From: Bacillota bacterium
GTDB taxonomy: Bacteria; Bacillota_I; Bacilli_A; RF39; UBA660
DNA length: 64,000 nucleotides
Assembly: GCA_023430885.1 (NCBI GenBank)
Contig: JAEYYH010000042.1
Span: 27,771-91,770, forward strand
Direction of reading: 5' to 3'
Shown: positions 27,430 to 35,892 of the stretch, piece by piece
How positions within the stretch are numbered: position 1 is the first letter of the stretch
Layout of the letters: each line of letters opens with the position of its first letter
The notes under the pieces: generated by a model
What the model was told of the DNA's origin: nothing
Databases searched by the model: none
The model's input: the letters and a program-made list of their open reading frames with translations, nothing else
Translations under genes and position numbers: made by a program

Positions 27430-28312
27430 AATCATTAATCCTATCAAATGTAATGTTTTTTAAAGTCCCATTTTTAATTTCACTAATTATTATAGATATT
27501 ACTTTATCATAATCTATTTCTCCGCCTTTAATAAGGCATCCTCTTTTTTTACCAATAACATCTAAAGTTAAAATAAAATCGTCTTCAACATGATCAATAC
27601 TATATCTATCAAATAAAACCTTTGGGTAATACTCTTCAAGCGTTTTTAGAACATATTCTACTACATCATATAAAGGAAGGACTTCTTCTTTTATAGCAGT
27701 TAAACTTGCTAAGTTAAAAGCAACTTTTTCCTCATCTAACTTTGGCCATAAAATACCCGGTGAATCTAAAAGTTCAAAGTTTTCATTAATCCTAATCCAA
27801 TCAAGTTGTTTAGTCACACCCGGTTTATTAGCAACATTAGTAGCATTTCTACCAACTAATCTATTTATAAGGGTTGATTTTCCTACATTTGGGATACCAA
27901 CTATAAGAATTCTTGTTCTTCTTTGAATCATGCCTTTATTCTCATCTTTTTGATATTTAGATTCCATTAATTCTTCAGTAATTTTTATAAGTTTTTTCAT
28001 ATCAGGATTATGTTCTAAATCCATAAGAATAACTTTATAACCTTTATTTTCATAATAAGATATCCATTTTTTTGTTTCAGACATATCACATAAATCAGCT
28101 TTTGTCATAACCATTATTCTAGGTTTGTTTTGAATAAAATTATCCAAATCTTTTATTTTAGAAGAATAAGGCATGCGAGCATCTACTACCTCATATACTA
28201 CATCAATTAAGTTTATTTTTTCTCCTATAAGTCTTTTTGTTTTTGCCATATGACCTGGGTACCAGTTAATATTAATATTGGGATAAAGTTTTTCTTCATT
28301 ATTCTTTGCCAT
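27416..28312 (-). CDS. rbgA: Ribosome assembly GTPase RbgA (YlqF)
   Basis: A circularly permuted GTPase needed for late 50S assembly. In order: the early Trp-Tyr-Pro-Gly-His-Met start of the family, G4-like MTKADLCD, P-loop GIPNVGKSTLIN, then the G3 motif DSPGI. 298 residues from the ATG at 28312, which has AAAGGAGCG upstream. The short basic protein gene begins inside its 3' end. Confidence 0.93.
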   Translation of the reverse strand: MAKNNEEKLYPNININWYPGHMAKTKRLIGEKINLIDVVYEVVDARMPYSSKIKDLDNFIQNKPRIMVMTKADLCDMSETKKWISYYENKGYKVILMDLEHNPDMKKLIKITEELMESKYQKDENKGMIQRRTRILIVGIPNVGKSTLINRLVGRNATNVANKPGVTKQLDWIRINENFELLDSPGILWPKLDEEKVAFNLASLTAIKEEVLPLYDVVEYVLKTLEEYYPKVLFDRYSIDHVEDDFILTLDVIGKKRGCLIKGGEIDYDKVISIIISEIKNGTLKNITFDRINDYESI

Positions 28313-28355
28313 TAAAATCGCTCCTTTCTCATTATAATTCATTAATACTTTTTAA

Positions 28356-29102
28356 TTATTTGCTTAATATTCTTTCTAAGCTACTAACATCTAACAAATT
28401 TACTGTCTCAAATTTTCCTTTATAAAATACACCAAAATTATTAAAAACGCATGGTAAATCTTTTGCTTGTTGCAGTGTATTTATTTTAATTAAAGATAAA
28501 GGAATATCTTTAATTTCACAATAGTTCTTTATCATCTCGATATTTTGATAAATATATGGACATTGCATATCATAATAGATTGTTAAAATTTTACTTTCAA
28601 TTTCTTGTCTTTTAGCATTTTCTCTAAACTTAGGTGTAGTACCATCTAATGAAAGAGCAAGTAACTCATATCCATTATCAGTCGTATCAACAACTTCAAA
28701 ACCAAATTTTTTCACAAATGATTGATCAGACAACCAATGTTTTTGCTTTTTTGACCCAAGCATGCAGATACCAGATTTACCATTTTTTCTTGCCTCTGCT
28801 AAGCAATACTCAATTAGTGATTTTCCATATCCTTTTCCTTTATAACTACCATATACCCATAAACAATAAATATAATAATAATTATCACCAGATATTGGAA
28901 CCCAAGCTAGTTCAAGAGGAGCATACTCTATAAAAACAGTTGCTTTTTCATTTAATTTTCTAAAGACATGGCCTTCATTAAGTCGCTCTAAAAGCCACTG
29001 ACGCTTTGCATCAATACCTTTATGTGGTTTACTACGTATAATACAACATAAATGCTCATTGGCAAGATTTTCTGATGTTAAATTAATAAAATTATCACAC
29101 AT
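28356..29102 (-). CDS. YoaP-like GNAT acetyltransferase
   Basis: The N-terminal ~165 residues form a GNAT domain with the acetyl-CoA loop YKGKGYGKSLIEYC. The C-terminal ~80 residues resemble a thioredoxin-like YoaP domain with a Cys in YYDMQCPYIYQN and a later Pro-Cys in DLPCVFN. 248 residues matches the family. Members are often found in gut Firmicutes; the substrate is not known. It stands between lepB and rbgA with its own likely promoter. Confidence 0.75.
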   Translation of the reverse strand: MCDNFINLTSENLANEHLCCIIRSKPHKGIDAKRQWLLERLNEGHVFRKLNEKATVFIEYAPLELAWVPISGDNYYYIYCLWVYGSYKGKGYGKSLIEYCLAEARKNGKSGICMLGSKKQKHWLSDQSFVKKFGFEVVDTTDNGYELLALSLDGTTPKFRENAKRQEIESKILTIYYDMQCPYIYQNIEMIKNYCEIKDIPLSLIKINTLQQAKDLPCVFNNFGVFYKGKFETVNLLDVSSLERILSK

Positions 29103-29254
29103 ATTCTTATATTTCTCCTATAACTTAGTTTAAATTTGAAATGCTAATAGTCCCCTAATTCATTATAACATAGTTTCTTTTAATTAAAAAAAGAGTATTT
29201 TGTTAAATCGTTCATATTATAAAGCAATTTTTGGAGTTTGTCTATGCAAAAAGA

Positions 29255-29277
29255 AAAAATAGAACTATTCTATTTTT
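29255..29277 (-). terminator. lepB terminator
   Basis: AAAAATAGAA-cta-TTCTATTTTT, spanning the lepB stop codon, with a T-rich tail on the minus strand. Confidence 0.75.
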
Positions 29278-29755
29278 CAAATGTTCCAAATGGCCATAAA
29301 CTAAAGTTTGTTACTCCATTTATATCATCTTCGTTAATTAAGCCTATAGTACGGCTATCAATAGAGTTTTTACGATTATCGCCCATTACTAAATAATAGC
29401 CTTCTGGAATGCTTCCTGTAATAAGTTCACTGCTTTTAAAGTCACTAGTAATTGATGAAAATTCATCTTCAGTTTTGTTACCATCTATATAAAGAATACC
29501 GTCTTTGTATTCCACAATTTCACCCGGTAAACCGATAACTCTTTTAATTAACTTTTCATTTTTATAATCTAAAACAACAATGTCATATCTCTTATATGAA
29601 CTATCATATTTTTTTAGTAGTAATAGTTCATTATTTTTTAAAGTTGGATACATTGAAGAACCATTTACTAATACTGGAGTTGCTATAAATGTTCTAATAA
29701 GCACAACAACTATAATAATAACTATATAAGGAATAATTTCTTTTAATATTTTCAT
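29270..29755 (-). CDS. lepB: Signal peptidase I (Ser-Lys type)
   Basis: Cleaves signal peptides of Sec substrates at the outer membrane face. One N-terminal helix, then catalytic Ser in VNGSSMYPTL and Lys in LIKRVIGLPGE; the box E motif MGDNRKNSIDSR follows. 161 residues is short but normal for Bacilli. A second, Ser-His (SipW-type) enzyme lies at 55472-56608, so this organism has both kinds. Confidence 0.92.
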   Translation of the reverse strand: MKILKEIIPYIVIIIVVVLIRTFIATPVLVNGSSMYPTLKNNELLLLKKYDSSYKRYDIVVLDYKNEKLIKRVIGLPGEIVEYKDGILYIDGNKTEDEFSSITSDFKSSELITGSIPEGYYLVMGDNRKNSIDSRTIGLINEDDINGVTNFSLWPFGTFEK

Positions 29756-29817
29756 AACTCACCTATCTATTAATATATATTATACTACAAAAAATTAAAT
29801 ATTAATAAAGAAAAAAA

Positions 29818-29837
29818 ATAAGACTTAAAAGTCTTAT
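29818..29837 (-). terminator. rplS terminator
   Basis: ATAAGACTT-aa-AAGTCTTAT followed by eight T, overlapping the rplS stop codon. Confidence 0.85.
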
Positions 29838-30172
29838 CTTCTTTCTTTGATTTTTGGTTGTTTTAGTAAAGTTCTTAAGTAATTTAATTTTGCTCTTCTA
29901 ACTCTACCTTTTCTTGTAACTGTTACTTTATCTATTGAAGGTGAATTAACTGGAAAAGTTCTTTCTACTCCAACACCTTGAGATAATTTTCTAACAGTAA
30001 AAGTTTTACCGATACCACTATTTTTAATAGCAATTACGATACCTTCAAAATCTTGAACACGTTCTCTTTTACCTTCAACAATTTTAACACCAACAACAAC
30101 TGTATCTCCAACACGGAATTCAGGCATGTCAGTTCTAATTTGTTTTGCAGTAATCTTATCAATTATGTTCAT
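29834..30172 (-). CDS. rplS: Ribosomal protein L19
   Basis: L19 is at the 30S-50S interface. Family signatures FRVGDTVVVGVKIVEG, FEGIVIAIKNSGIGKTFTVRK and SPSIDKVTVTRKGRVRRAKLNYLR are present. The ATG at 30172 follows AAGGAG at a good distance; the upstream GTG is too close to that site. In most Firmicutes rplS follows rimM-trmD; here an 803-bp cassette and an unknown gene lie between trmD and rplS. Confidence 0.97.
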   Translation of the reverse strand: MNIIDKITAKQIRTDMPEFRVGDTVVVGVKIVEGKRERVQDFEGIVIAIKNSGIGKTFTVRKLSQGVGVERTFPVNSPSIDKVTVTRKGRVRRAKLNYLRTLLKQPKIKERR

Positions 30173-30246
30173 CGTCACACACTCCTTCTTGTTTTTTATA
30201 TAATCATAACATTATAATCATGTATAAGTAGCGGATTACGCAATTG

Positions 30247-30275
30247 ATTGTATCATAAATAAAAATATTTGACAA
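30247..30275 (-). promoter_or_regulatory. rplS promoter
   Basis: TTGTCA (30270-30275), 17 bases, TACAAT (30247-30252). The leader of about 65 bases before rplS has paired TTATAAT-type arms and might hold an L19 leader, which I cannot prove. Confidence 0.8.
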
Positions 30276-30306
30276 GCATTTTTATTTAATATTTATAGAA
30301 ATAAAA

Positions 30307-30323
30307 GAAGAAGTTATCTTCTT
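30307..30323 (+). repeat. Left 17-bp direct repeat flanking cassette
   Basis: GAAGAAGTTATCTTCTT, identical in sequence and orientation to 31128-31144. The asymmetric centre TTAT shows it is a direct copy, not an inverted one, so it looks like a target-site duplication of a terminator-like palindrome. Confidence 0.75.
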
Positions 30324-30383
30324 TTCAGACTGTTGATAAAATCAAGTATTAACTTCTAAATTAAATAAATTGTAATTTTAAGT

Positions 30384-30893
30384 CTAATGCTTTTTTTGCA
30401 TTAAAATAATTCCAACTATTGAACTAATAAAAATAATCGGTGCTATTCTAACAAATAACCATTCAAACGAATGAAAGGCAACCCCTAAAACAGCATTTTC
30501 AGGATTGCTATAATCCCAACTCAAATATGGACTATTTAATAAGAATAGAATTACAAAAATTATTACTATAATTATGCACATAATTATTAGTAATCTTTGT
30601 ATAATCTTCCTTTTCAATTTTTGTCTTTTTGAAAGTTGAAAATTTATTATTTCTAATTTTTCAGAAATTACTTTTAGATCATCAACCTTAGTTTCAGAAA
30701 TAGTTTCTCCAAGCAAAGTGCTTACAGAAGTTTCAAGTACTTTTGATAAAGAGATTAACATTTCGGAATCTGGAACAGATAACCCTTGTTCCCATTTGGA
30801 TATTGTCTGTCTTACAACATTCAGTTTAATACTAAGTTCTTCTTGTGAAAGTCCTTTTTGTTTTCTTATTGTCTTAATATTTTCTTTTAACAT
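30384..30893 (-). CDS. XRE-family regulator with C-terminal membrane segments
   Basis: Residues 1-62 are a classic XRE helix-turn-helix (IRKQKGLSQEELSIKL ... VRQTISKWEQG). A linker of about 35 residues is followed by two membrane helices (about 96-120 and 145-165). 169 residues. The start ATG follows AGGAGGAAAG. Such membrane-anchored repressors are common in Firmicutes and often sense a small molecule or stress. It is the only gene inside the 803-bp cassette, and an inverted repeat overlaps its -35, so it likely controls itself. Confidence 0.85.
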   Translation of the reverse strand: MLKENIKTIRKQKGLSQEELSIKLNVVRQTISKWEQGLSVPDSEMLISLSKVLETSVSTLLGETISETKVDDLKVISEKLEIINFQLSKRQKLKRKIIQRLLIIMCIIIVIIFVILFLLNSPYLSWDYSNPENAVLGVAFHSFEWLFVRIAPIIFISSIVGIILMQKKH

Positions 30894-30922
30894 TTTGGCA
30901 CTTTCCTCCTTTCATTAAACCC

Positions 30923-30955
30923 ATTGTATAATGAATAAGGCGTTGCTACAAGCAA
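30923..30955 (-). promoter_or_regulatory. Promoter and candidate operator of the XRE gene
   Basis: TTGTAG (30946-30951), 17 bases, TACAAT (30923-30928). The dyad TTGCT-N3-AGCAA (30943-30955) covers the -35, a common place for repression by a XRE protein. Confidence 0.55.
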
Positions 30956-31098
30956 TGCATATTAACATTCAAAATTTATAATCAAAAAATACTATTAAAT
31001 ATATTAGTTAAAGCAACACAAATCACTTTTTATTTAAATAATATACTATCTGAATTTTATCACGAATTCGATTCTCTAACAACTCATTGTATAAAAAA

Positions 31099-31127
31099 AG
31101 TGACTGCCGACATTGTCAACAGTCTGA
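31099..31127 (-). terminator. Terminator formed by the cassette right end
   Basis: GACTGTTGAC-AAT-GTCGGCAGTC is a 10-bp stem with two G-U pairs, followed by ACTTTTTTT on the minus strand. It lies just after the gene at 31135 and contains the inverted repeat. Confidence 0.65.
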
Positions 31128-31144
31128 GAAGAAGTTATCTTCTT
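31128..31144 (+). repeat. Right 17-bp direct repeat flanking cassette
   Basis: Identical to 30307-30323. It includes the last codons and the stop of the gene at 31135-31590. Confidence 0.75.
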
Positions 31145-31590
31145 CTTGTTTCAGTTATTTCTTTTTCTTCAGGTTCTTTATAATAAATTATTTTATTTTT
31201 TAATTCTTGCTCTAGTAATTCTATCTTTTGAAGTAAAAGCATAGCATATTTTTCATCAAGATATTGTTTATATTTATATCTAACTGTTTCTTTGTATCTA
31301 GTTAAATCGTTTAGGGCCGCTCTTAAACCAGTTATGTCAGTATCACTGTCATCAGAATCTATAATACTTATAATAAATCTTAAATATGTTTCAAGTTTTT
31401 TCTTTATTTTTCTTTTTAACACCTTTTCAACAAAAGTTGGATTTATCATAACCATACGTTTTACTGTAACACCAACATATGAAATATTGTTTACTGGTCT
31501 AAAATGAAAGCCATCTAATTTTTTATAATCAATTTTTTTAATATCATGAAAGCGATAATTCTTCATCAATATGTATGTTTGTCCCTTCAT
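31135..31590 (-). CDS. Conserved-looking basic protein, unknown
   Basis: A 151-residue protein, four bases after trmD and with its ATG after AAGGGGATG. It has a beta-rich N-terminus (YRFHDIKKIDYKKLDGFHFRPV) and a Lys-rich helical middle and end. No catalytic motif is visible. The position in the rimM-trmD operon suggests an RNA or ribosome link. Its last three Arg codons lie in the 17-bp repeat that flanks the cassette, so the insertion set its present C-terminus or exactly preserved it. Confidence 0.65.
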   Translation of the reverse strand: MKGQTYILMKNYRFHDIKKIDYKKLDGFHFRPVNNISYVGVTVKRMVMINPTFVEKVLKRKIKKKLETYLRFIISIIDSDDSDTDITGLRAALNDLTRYKETVRYKYKQYLDEKYAMLLLQKIELLEQELKNKIIYYKEPEEKEITETRRR

Positions 31591-31594
31591 AATA

Positions 31595-32266
31595 TCATCC
31601 CCTTTTTTCTAATAAATCTGGTCTACGCTCTTTAGTTTTCTCTAATTGCTTTTCATATCTCCATTTTCGTATGTTTTCATGATGTCCTGATAAAAGAACA
31701 TCAGGAACTATCATTCCTCTAAAATCTACTGGTCTAGTATAAACAGGGTAATCTAGCAAATCATCATTGAATGAATCATTAATATGCGATTCTTCTTCAA
31801 TAACTCCATCTAGTAATCTCACAATACTATCAGTTATTGCCATGCTAGGTATCTCTCCACCTGTTAATACATAATCGCCTATACTTATTTCAAAATTAGC
31901 AAGGCTTCTTATACGCTCATCAAAGCCCTCGTAATGACCACATATTATAATCAAATGTGACTCTTTTGTCAAGGTGTAAGCTTGTTTTTGTGTATATGGA
32001 ATTCCTTGTGGAGTCATTAAAAGAACTTTGCTATTAGCAGTCCTTAAAGCCTCTACTGCATCAAATATAGGCTGTGGCATAAGAACCATTCCAGCACCAC
32101 CACCAAAACCATAATCATCTACTTTTTTATGTGGATCTTTTGAATATTCTCTTATATCATAAATATTTATTTCCACTTTATTATTTAAAGTTGCTCTTTT
32201 AATAATAGACTCAGATAAAAAGCCATCAAACATATGTGGAAATAAAGTTAATATATCAATCTTCAT
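31595..32266 (-). CDS. trmD: tRNA (guanine37-N1)-methyltransferase TrmD
   Basis: A SPOUT enzyme that makes m1G37 and prevents frameshifts. Visible signatures are MKIDILTLFPHMF, DDYGFGGGAGMVL, ICGHYEGFDERI and the knot GDYVLTGGEIPSMAITDSIVRLLDG. 223 residues. It overlaps rimM by 11 bases, as in most Firmicutes. Confidence 0.97.
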   Translation of the reverse strand: MKIDILTLFPHMFDGFLSESIIKRATLNNKVEINIYDIREYSKDPHKKVDDYGFGGGAGMVLMPQPIFDAVEALRTANSKVLLMTPQGIPYTQKQAYTLTKESHLIIICGHYEGFDERIRSLANFEISIGDYVLTGGEIPSMAITDSIVRLLDGVIEEESHINDSFNDDLLDYPVYTRPVDFRGMIVPDVLLSGHHENIRKWRYEKQLEKTKERRPDLLEKRG

Positions 32267-32753
32267 TAATTAAACCCTCTATTAGCTTAACATCAACTTT
32301 TTTATTATCCACATCAACATTAATAATAAACTCATCTATGAAAGGAATCATAAATTCTTTATCTTTATCATTTTTAATTACTAATATTGGATGAGCATGA
32401 CTTTTTATAATTGAATCAACTACACCTATTTTTTTATCATCTGAATATACATTTAGACCAATTACATCTTCATAAAGAATTCCATCAAAATTATGTTCCT
32501 CTCTTATAATATATACTTTTTTACCCTTATACTTTAGAACATCATTTATATCATTAATACCATCAAAAGTAACCATATCATAATTTTTATGTACTCTATA
32601 GCTATTTATTACTTCTTTGTCTTTATAATTTCCGATATATAAAAAACTTCCTTTTTTAAAAACTTCGTCTTTAAATTTGAAATCTGATATAATTCTAACT
32701 TCACCTTTTATACCATGAGTATTAACTATTTCACCTAAATATAAATATTCCAT
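32256..32753 (-). CDS. rimM: Ribosome maturation factor RimM
   Basis: RimM helps 30S assembly and binds S19. It starts LYLGEIVNTHGIKGEVRI, keeps the PRC-barrel FMIPFIDEFIINVDVDNKKVDV end. 165 residues. It pairs with trmD; rpsP is not seen upstream. Confidence 0.95.
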   Translation of the reverse strand: MEYLYLGEIVNTHGIKGEVRIISDFKFKDEVFKKGSFLYIGNYKDKEVINSYRVHKNYDMVTFDGINDINDVLKYKGKKVYIIREEHNFDGILYEDVIGLNVYSDDKKIGVVDSIIKSHAHPILVIKNDKDKEFMIPFIDEFIINVDVDNKKVDVKLIEGLINED

Positions 32754-32760
32754 ATAACAC

Positions 32761-33486
32761 CTACTTATCTAATTCATAAAGAATAATTGAGGTAGCAACA
32801 GCAACATTTAAACTTTCGCAGTTCTTATTCATATTTATATATAAATATTTATCACACATATCGAGAATTTCTTTTCTTACGCCCTTACCCTCATTACCCA
32901 TTATGATAACTTGTTTTTCATCTTTACTTACCTGTTGTAGTTCTTCGCCACCATCTACTTTAGTACCATATATAGTGTAATTTTCTAAACTATCAAGAAT
33001 TTCCTTTATGTCTCCTATTACTATATTACTATTAAAAAGCATTCCTTGACTAGCGCGAATGACCTTAGAATTATATAAATCTACACAGCATTCGCTTAAT
33101 ATAATAGTACTAACGTTAAAAGCTACACTTGATCTAATTATGGTACCCAAGTTACCTGGATCTTGAACATTATCAAGAACTAGTATTTTATTACCTTTAA
33201 TTATGCCGCTTTTTTTATTACAAACACCTAATACCTTGTTTGGAGTATCAAGTTCACTTAAAAAGCGCATTACTTTATGATTACAAGTAATTGTTTCAAC
33301 ACCGTAATCTTTCTCTAAAGTAACATCTTCGCCTTTTATGACTAGTTTTAGAAGTCCTGTTTTATAAGCCTCTTCAACTAAGTGTTCACCCTCTACTATA
33401 AAAGTCTCAGTTATATCACGAAACTTTTTAGTTTGTAATTTGTGGATATCTTTTATTCTATCATTATCGACTGAAGTATAAATCAT
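32761..33486 (-). CDS. TrmH-family RNA 2'-O-methyltransferase
   Basis: A second SpoU-class protein, 241 residues: an N-terminal L30e-like part with KFRDITETFIVEGEHLVEEA, then LDNVQDPGNLGTIIRSSVAF, MGNEGKGVRKEILDM and MNKNCESLNVAVATSIILYE. This pattern is that of YsgA/TrmH-type enzymes that modify rRNA or tRNA ribose. The target is not clear. It lies eight bases upstream of rimM and shares the trmD operon. Confidence 0.88.
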   Translation of the reverse strand: MIYTSVDNDRIKDIHKLQTKKFRDITETFIVEGEHLVEEAYKTGLLKLVIKGEDVTLEKDYGVETITCNHKVMRFLSELDTPNKVLGVCNKKSGIIKGNKILVLDNVQDPGNLGTIIRSSVAFNVSTIILSECCVDLYNSKVIRASQGMLFNSNIVIGDIKEILDSLENYTIYGTKVDGGEELQQVSKDEKQVIIMGNEGKGVRKEILDMCDKYLYINMNKNCESLNVAVATSIILYELDK

Positions 33487-33539
33487 ATAATCACCTACAA
33501 ATTTATTTTATCACATTTTGCTATTATAAAAAAGAAAAA

Positions 33540-33555
33540 ACATGATTAATCATGT
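33540..33555 (-). terminator. Terminator of the zinc-ribbon gene
   Basis: ACATGATTAATCATGT perfect palindrome followed by TTTTTTCTTTTTT on the minus strand. Confidence 0.75.
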
Positions 33556-33561
33556 CTTATT

Positions 33562-33813
33562 TCATAAGTGAAGTGCTGTGCCACAATATTTACAATAAAT
33601 AGAATTTCCATCAATGTCTTTACCACATGATGGGCACTTGATACTATTTATACTTTGAATTTCGTTTATAAGCTGGCTTTCTTTACTTTTCTTTTGCTTT
33701 TTTCTTTTTATAAAAAACACTATAAACAAAATTATCGATAATACTGATATAAAAGCAAATATTCCAAAACTTATATAAACAAATTTAGTATAATCTTCTA
33801 TTGCTTGTTCCAT
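33562..33813 (-). CDS. Membrane protein with C-terminal zinc ribbon
   Basis: 83 residues: one membrane helix (about 13-36), a Lys-rich turn, then a zinc ribbon with CPSCGKDI and YCKYCG. The ribbon would face the cytoplasm if the N-terminus is outside. The function is not known. The same ribbon type heads the HtrA-like protein at 47870. Confidence 0.65.
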   Translation of the reverse strand: MEQAIEDYTKFVYISFGIFAFISVLSIILFIVFFIKRKKQKKSKESQLINEIQSINSIKCPSCGKDIDGNSIYCKYCGTALHL

Positions 33814-33837
33814 TTATTTCCTCTTAATAAACTAATA

Positions 33838-34011
33838 TTATTTCTCACTAGTCTTTTGTTTTCTTTTTAAACTTTTTTTGTTTCCACTAAATTTAAAGAC
33901 ATATAAATAGTGTACACACGCAACTACATCTATAATAACTAATATAGCAAGTAAAATATATATATAGTTCATATTATTTGATGCAGATTCTGTAACTACC
34001 CAGCTAACCAT
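33838..34011 (-). CDS. Small single-span membrane protein, unknown
   Basis: 57 residues with one helix (about 15-36) and a Lys-rich cytoplasmic tail. The ATG at 34011 follows AGAGGTGAATTT; a TTG start six codons upstream falls in the ribosome site. The promoter has an extended TGCTATAAT about 55 bases upstream. I do not recognise it. Confidence 0.5.
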   Translation of the reverse strand: MVSWVVTESASNNMNYIYILLAILVIIDVVACVHYLYVFKFSGNKKSLKRKQKTSEK

Positions 34012-34065
34012 AAATTCACCTCTATTCAAAAATTATGTTGCTATATCTATGTTTTATTAATATTA

Positions 34066-34074
34066 TTATAGCAT
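34066..34074 (-). promoter_or_regulatory. Extended -10 TGCTATAAT
   Basis: TGC plus TATAAT before the small membrane gene at 34011. The same nonamer recurs at 57745-57753 and 63185-63193. Confidence 0.5.
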
Positions 34075-34099
34075 ACTATTAGTATATTTAATATTATTT

Positions 34100-35062
34100 T
34101 TAGTTTTTATTAACGATTTGATATGTAATTAATTTTATATGATTAGAGATAAATAATTCATTTTCATCTATTTCTTTACTAAGATCACTACTTAGATACT
34201 TTTTAGAATCATCAGCAAAAACAGTAACCATATTACCTTTTATATTTTCATTTAAAATAATAGCCGCAATTAAATTAGCACCACTTGATATTCCAGTACC
34301 TATCCCTAGATCCTTTGAAAGCTTTTTTGCCATATTTATTGCATCTTCATCGTTTATAAGAACAATATCATCAATAAAATCTAAATCGACTAAATCCGGA
34401 ATAAATTCATCACCTATTCCATCGATTTTATGAATTCCTACAGAAACCTTTTTAATTAATGACATTTTTTCAGGCTCTAAAGCACATATTTTGGCATTTG
34501 GAGATATCTCTTTAATTCTTTTACCAATGCCCATTAAAGTTCCTCCAGTACCTATTCCAGTAACAAAACCGCCTATATTAGAAAGTTGGTTTATTATTTC
34601 CTTACCTGTTGTTTCATAATGTGCTAGTGTATTATTTGTATTACTAAACTGATCTATATAATAACCATCTATCTCTTTGGCAAGTTTTTTTGCCTCCTTT
34701 ATACATCTTTTAAAACCACCTTCTTCTTTAGAAAAAGTTTTTACATTAGCTCCATATAACTTCATGATTTTTAATCTTTCACTACTAACCCAATTTGGCA
34801 TAAATATATATACAGGATGATTATAATAAGCTCCTAGCGCTGCAAGAGATATTCCAGTATTACCACTAGTAGCTTCAATAATAGGCATACACTCTTTTAA
34901 CCTTCCAGTTTCTTTAGCTTTAATAATCATATAGTAAGCTACTCTATCTTTTATACTACCCGTTAGATTATAATGCTCTAACTTGACATAAACACTTTTT
35001 AAACTACCCTTATATTCATAATCAATTTTAATCATAGGCGTATTACCAATTAATTCTTCCAT
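34100..35062 (-). CDS. Cysteine synthase-family PLP enzyme
   Basis: A fold-type II PLP enzyme of the O-acetylserine sulfhydrylase group: GNTPMIKI start, PLP Lys in GSIKDRVA (K38), Asn loop TSGNTGISL, and Gly-rich phosphate loop GTGGTLMGIG. 320 residues. CysK/CysM/CBS-like members differ in substrate; the loop around Asn-Leu-Thr-Gly differs from the usual Asn-Pro-Gly-Gly, so the sulfur or amine donor is uncertain. It is a single gene next to the accessory region and may supply Cys or a Cys-like amino acid. Confidence 0.85.
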   Translation of the reverse strand: MEELIGNTPMIKIDYEYKGSLKSVYVKLEHYNLTGSIKDRVAYYMIIKAKETGRLKECMPIIEATSGNTGISLAALGAYYNHPVYIFMPNWVSSERLKIMKLYGANVKTFSKEEGGFKRCIKEAKKLAKEIDGYYIDQFSNTNNTLAHYETTGKEIINQLSNIGGFVTGIGTGGTLMGIGKRIKEISPNAKICALEPEKMSLIKKVSVGIHKIDGIGDEFIPDLVDLDFIDDIVLINDEDAINMAKKLSKDLGIGTGISSGANLIAAIILNENIKGNMVTVFADDSKKYLSSDLSKEIDENELFISNHIKLITYQIVNKN

Positions 35063-35140
35063 ATTTTCCCCCCTATATTATTTTACGTTAGTAATGAAAA
35101 GGCTACACAATAACTATCATATAACCTTATAAAAAAACAA

Positions 35141-35161
35141 AAACATCTAAATTAGATGTTT
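35141..35161 (-). terminator. Terminator of the amidohydrolase gene
   Basis: AAACATCTAA and TTAGATGTTT arms followed by a T-rich run on the minus strand, overlapping the gene end. Confidence 0.7.
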
Positions 35162-35824
35162 TTTTGTTTCCACTAATGATTCGTCAATTCCTAAAATCAT
35201 TTCTCTTAATTTTTGTAAATCTTCTAAAGTTTCATAACTTCTGCAAGTTTTATTTATTTCAAGAGCAACAGCATTAGTACCAGCATTACTAGCTTGTCTA
35301 ATAACTTGTCCGCCTCTTTTAAATACTTTATCTACCGACACAACAAAGTTTTTACTTCTTAATGTCTCATAAAATATATCTACTATTTCTAAATTACAAG
35401 TCTTGCCATTAACTGATATTATTTCTACGTCAAATGGTCTTCTTGTTGCACAGCCATGTATATCAAGTAAAAATGATATCTTATCTTTTTTGATTAACTT
35501 TATAACTTCTTGTAAATATTTATCTTCCGGATTTTCTAAGGTTTCACCAATAGGATAGTTTGGATCATCCATACTTTGATAAGTTCTATAAATACTATTA
35601 TATTTATTTAACTTAGGTAAATATGAAGCATAAAAACCAGTTAATTCATCCTCTTCTTTAATATTTTCTTCACGCATTTGTTTAACGCTATGAGGAGCAC
35701 TTAATAATATGTTAGAACCATTATTTATATATTCATAATTTGGATTTATAGTAAGAGTACCATTGTAATTATTACTCATAAATCTAGATTCTATGTTTCT
35801 TACCATTTCTTTTGTAATATGCAT
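35147..35824 (-). CDS. N-formylglutamate amidohydrolase-like protein
   Basis: 225 residues with the family's metal and substrate motifs: LLSAPHSVKQ, FLLDIHGCATR (Asp-x-His) and ALEINKTCR. The family hydrolyses N-formylglutamate in histidine breakdown or similar amide substrates. No hut genes are near, so the substrate here is open. It has its own ribosome site (AAGGAGGGA) and forms a single unit. Confidence 0.75.
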   Translation of the reverse strand: MHITKEMVRNIESRFMSNNYNGTLTINPNYEYINNGSNILLSAPHSVKQMREENIKEEDELTGFYASYLPKLNKYNSIYRTYQSMDDPNYPIGETLENPEDKYLQEVIKLIKKDKISFLLDIHGCATRRPFDVEIISVNGKTCNLEIVDIFYETLRSKNFVVSVDKVFKRGGQVIRQASNAGTNAVALEINKTCRSYETLEDLQKLREMILGIDESLVETKKHLI

Positions 35825-35892
35825 ATTATCCCTCCTTGGTGTTTAATTATATCATAATGTTAAAATCTAGGCAATTTGTAAACAATATAGAA

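Larger units (their letters stand above)
30325..31127. mobile_element. 803-bp cassette with terminal inverted repeats (mobile-insertion-cassette-like)
   Basis: Both ends start TCAGACTGTTGA reading inward (12 of 12; 14 of 15 with the next three). They are flanked by a 17-bp direct repeat. Inside is one complete gene, an XRE-type regulator with its promoter, and no transposase. This is the layout of a mobile insertion cassette, moved in trans by an IS with the same ends. The right end also folds into a terminator (10-bp stem, AAT loop, T run). Insertion at the stop codon and terminator of the gene at 31135 fits elements that target palindromic terminators. The IS family is not identified. Confidence 0.7.

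Noticed and set aside
30307..31144. Whole interval as one long inverted repeat
   Set aside because: The 17-mer with its TTAT centre is in the same orientation on both sides, so only the inner 12-15 bases are inverted; a target duplication explains it better.
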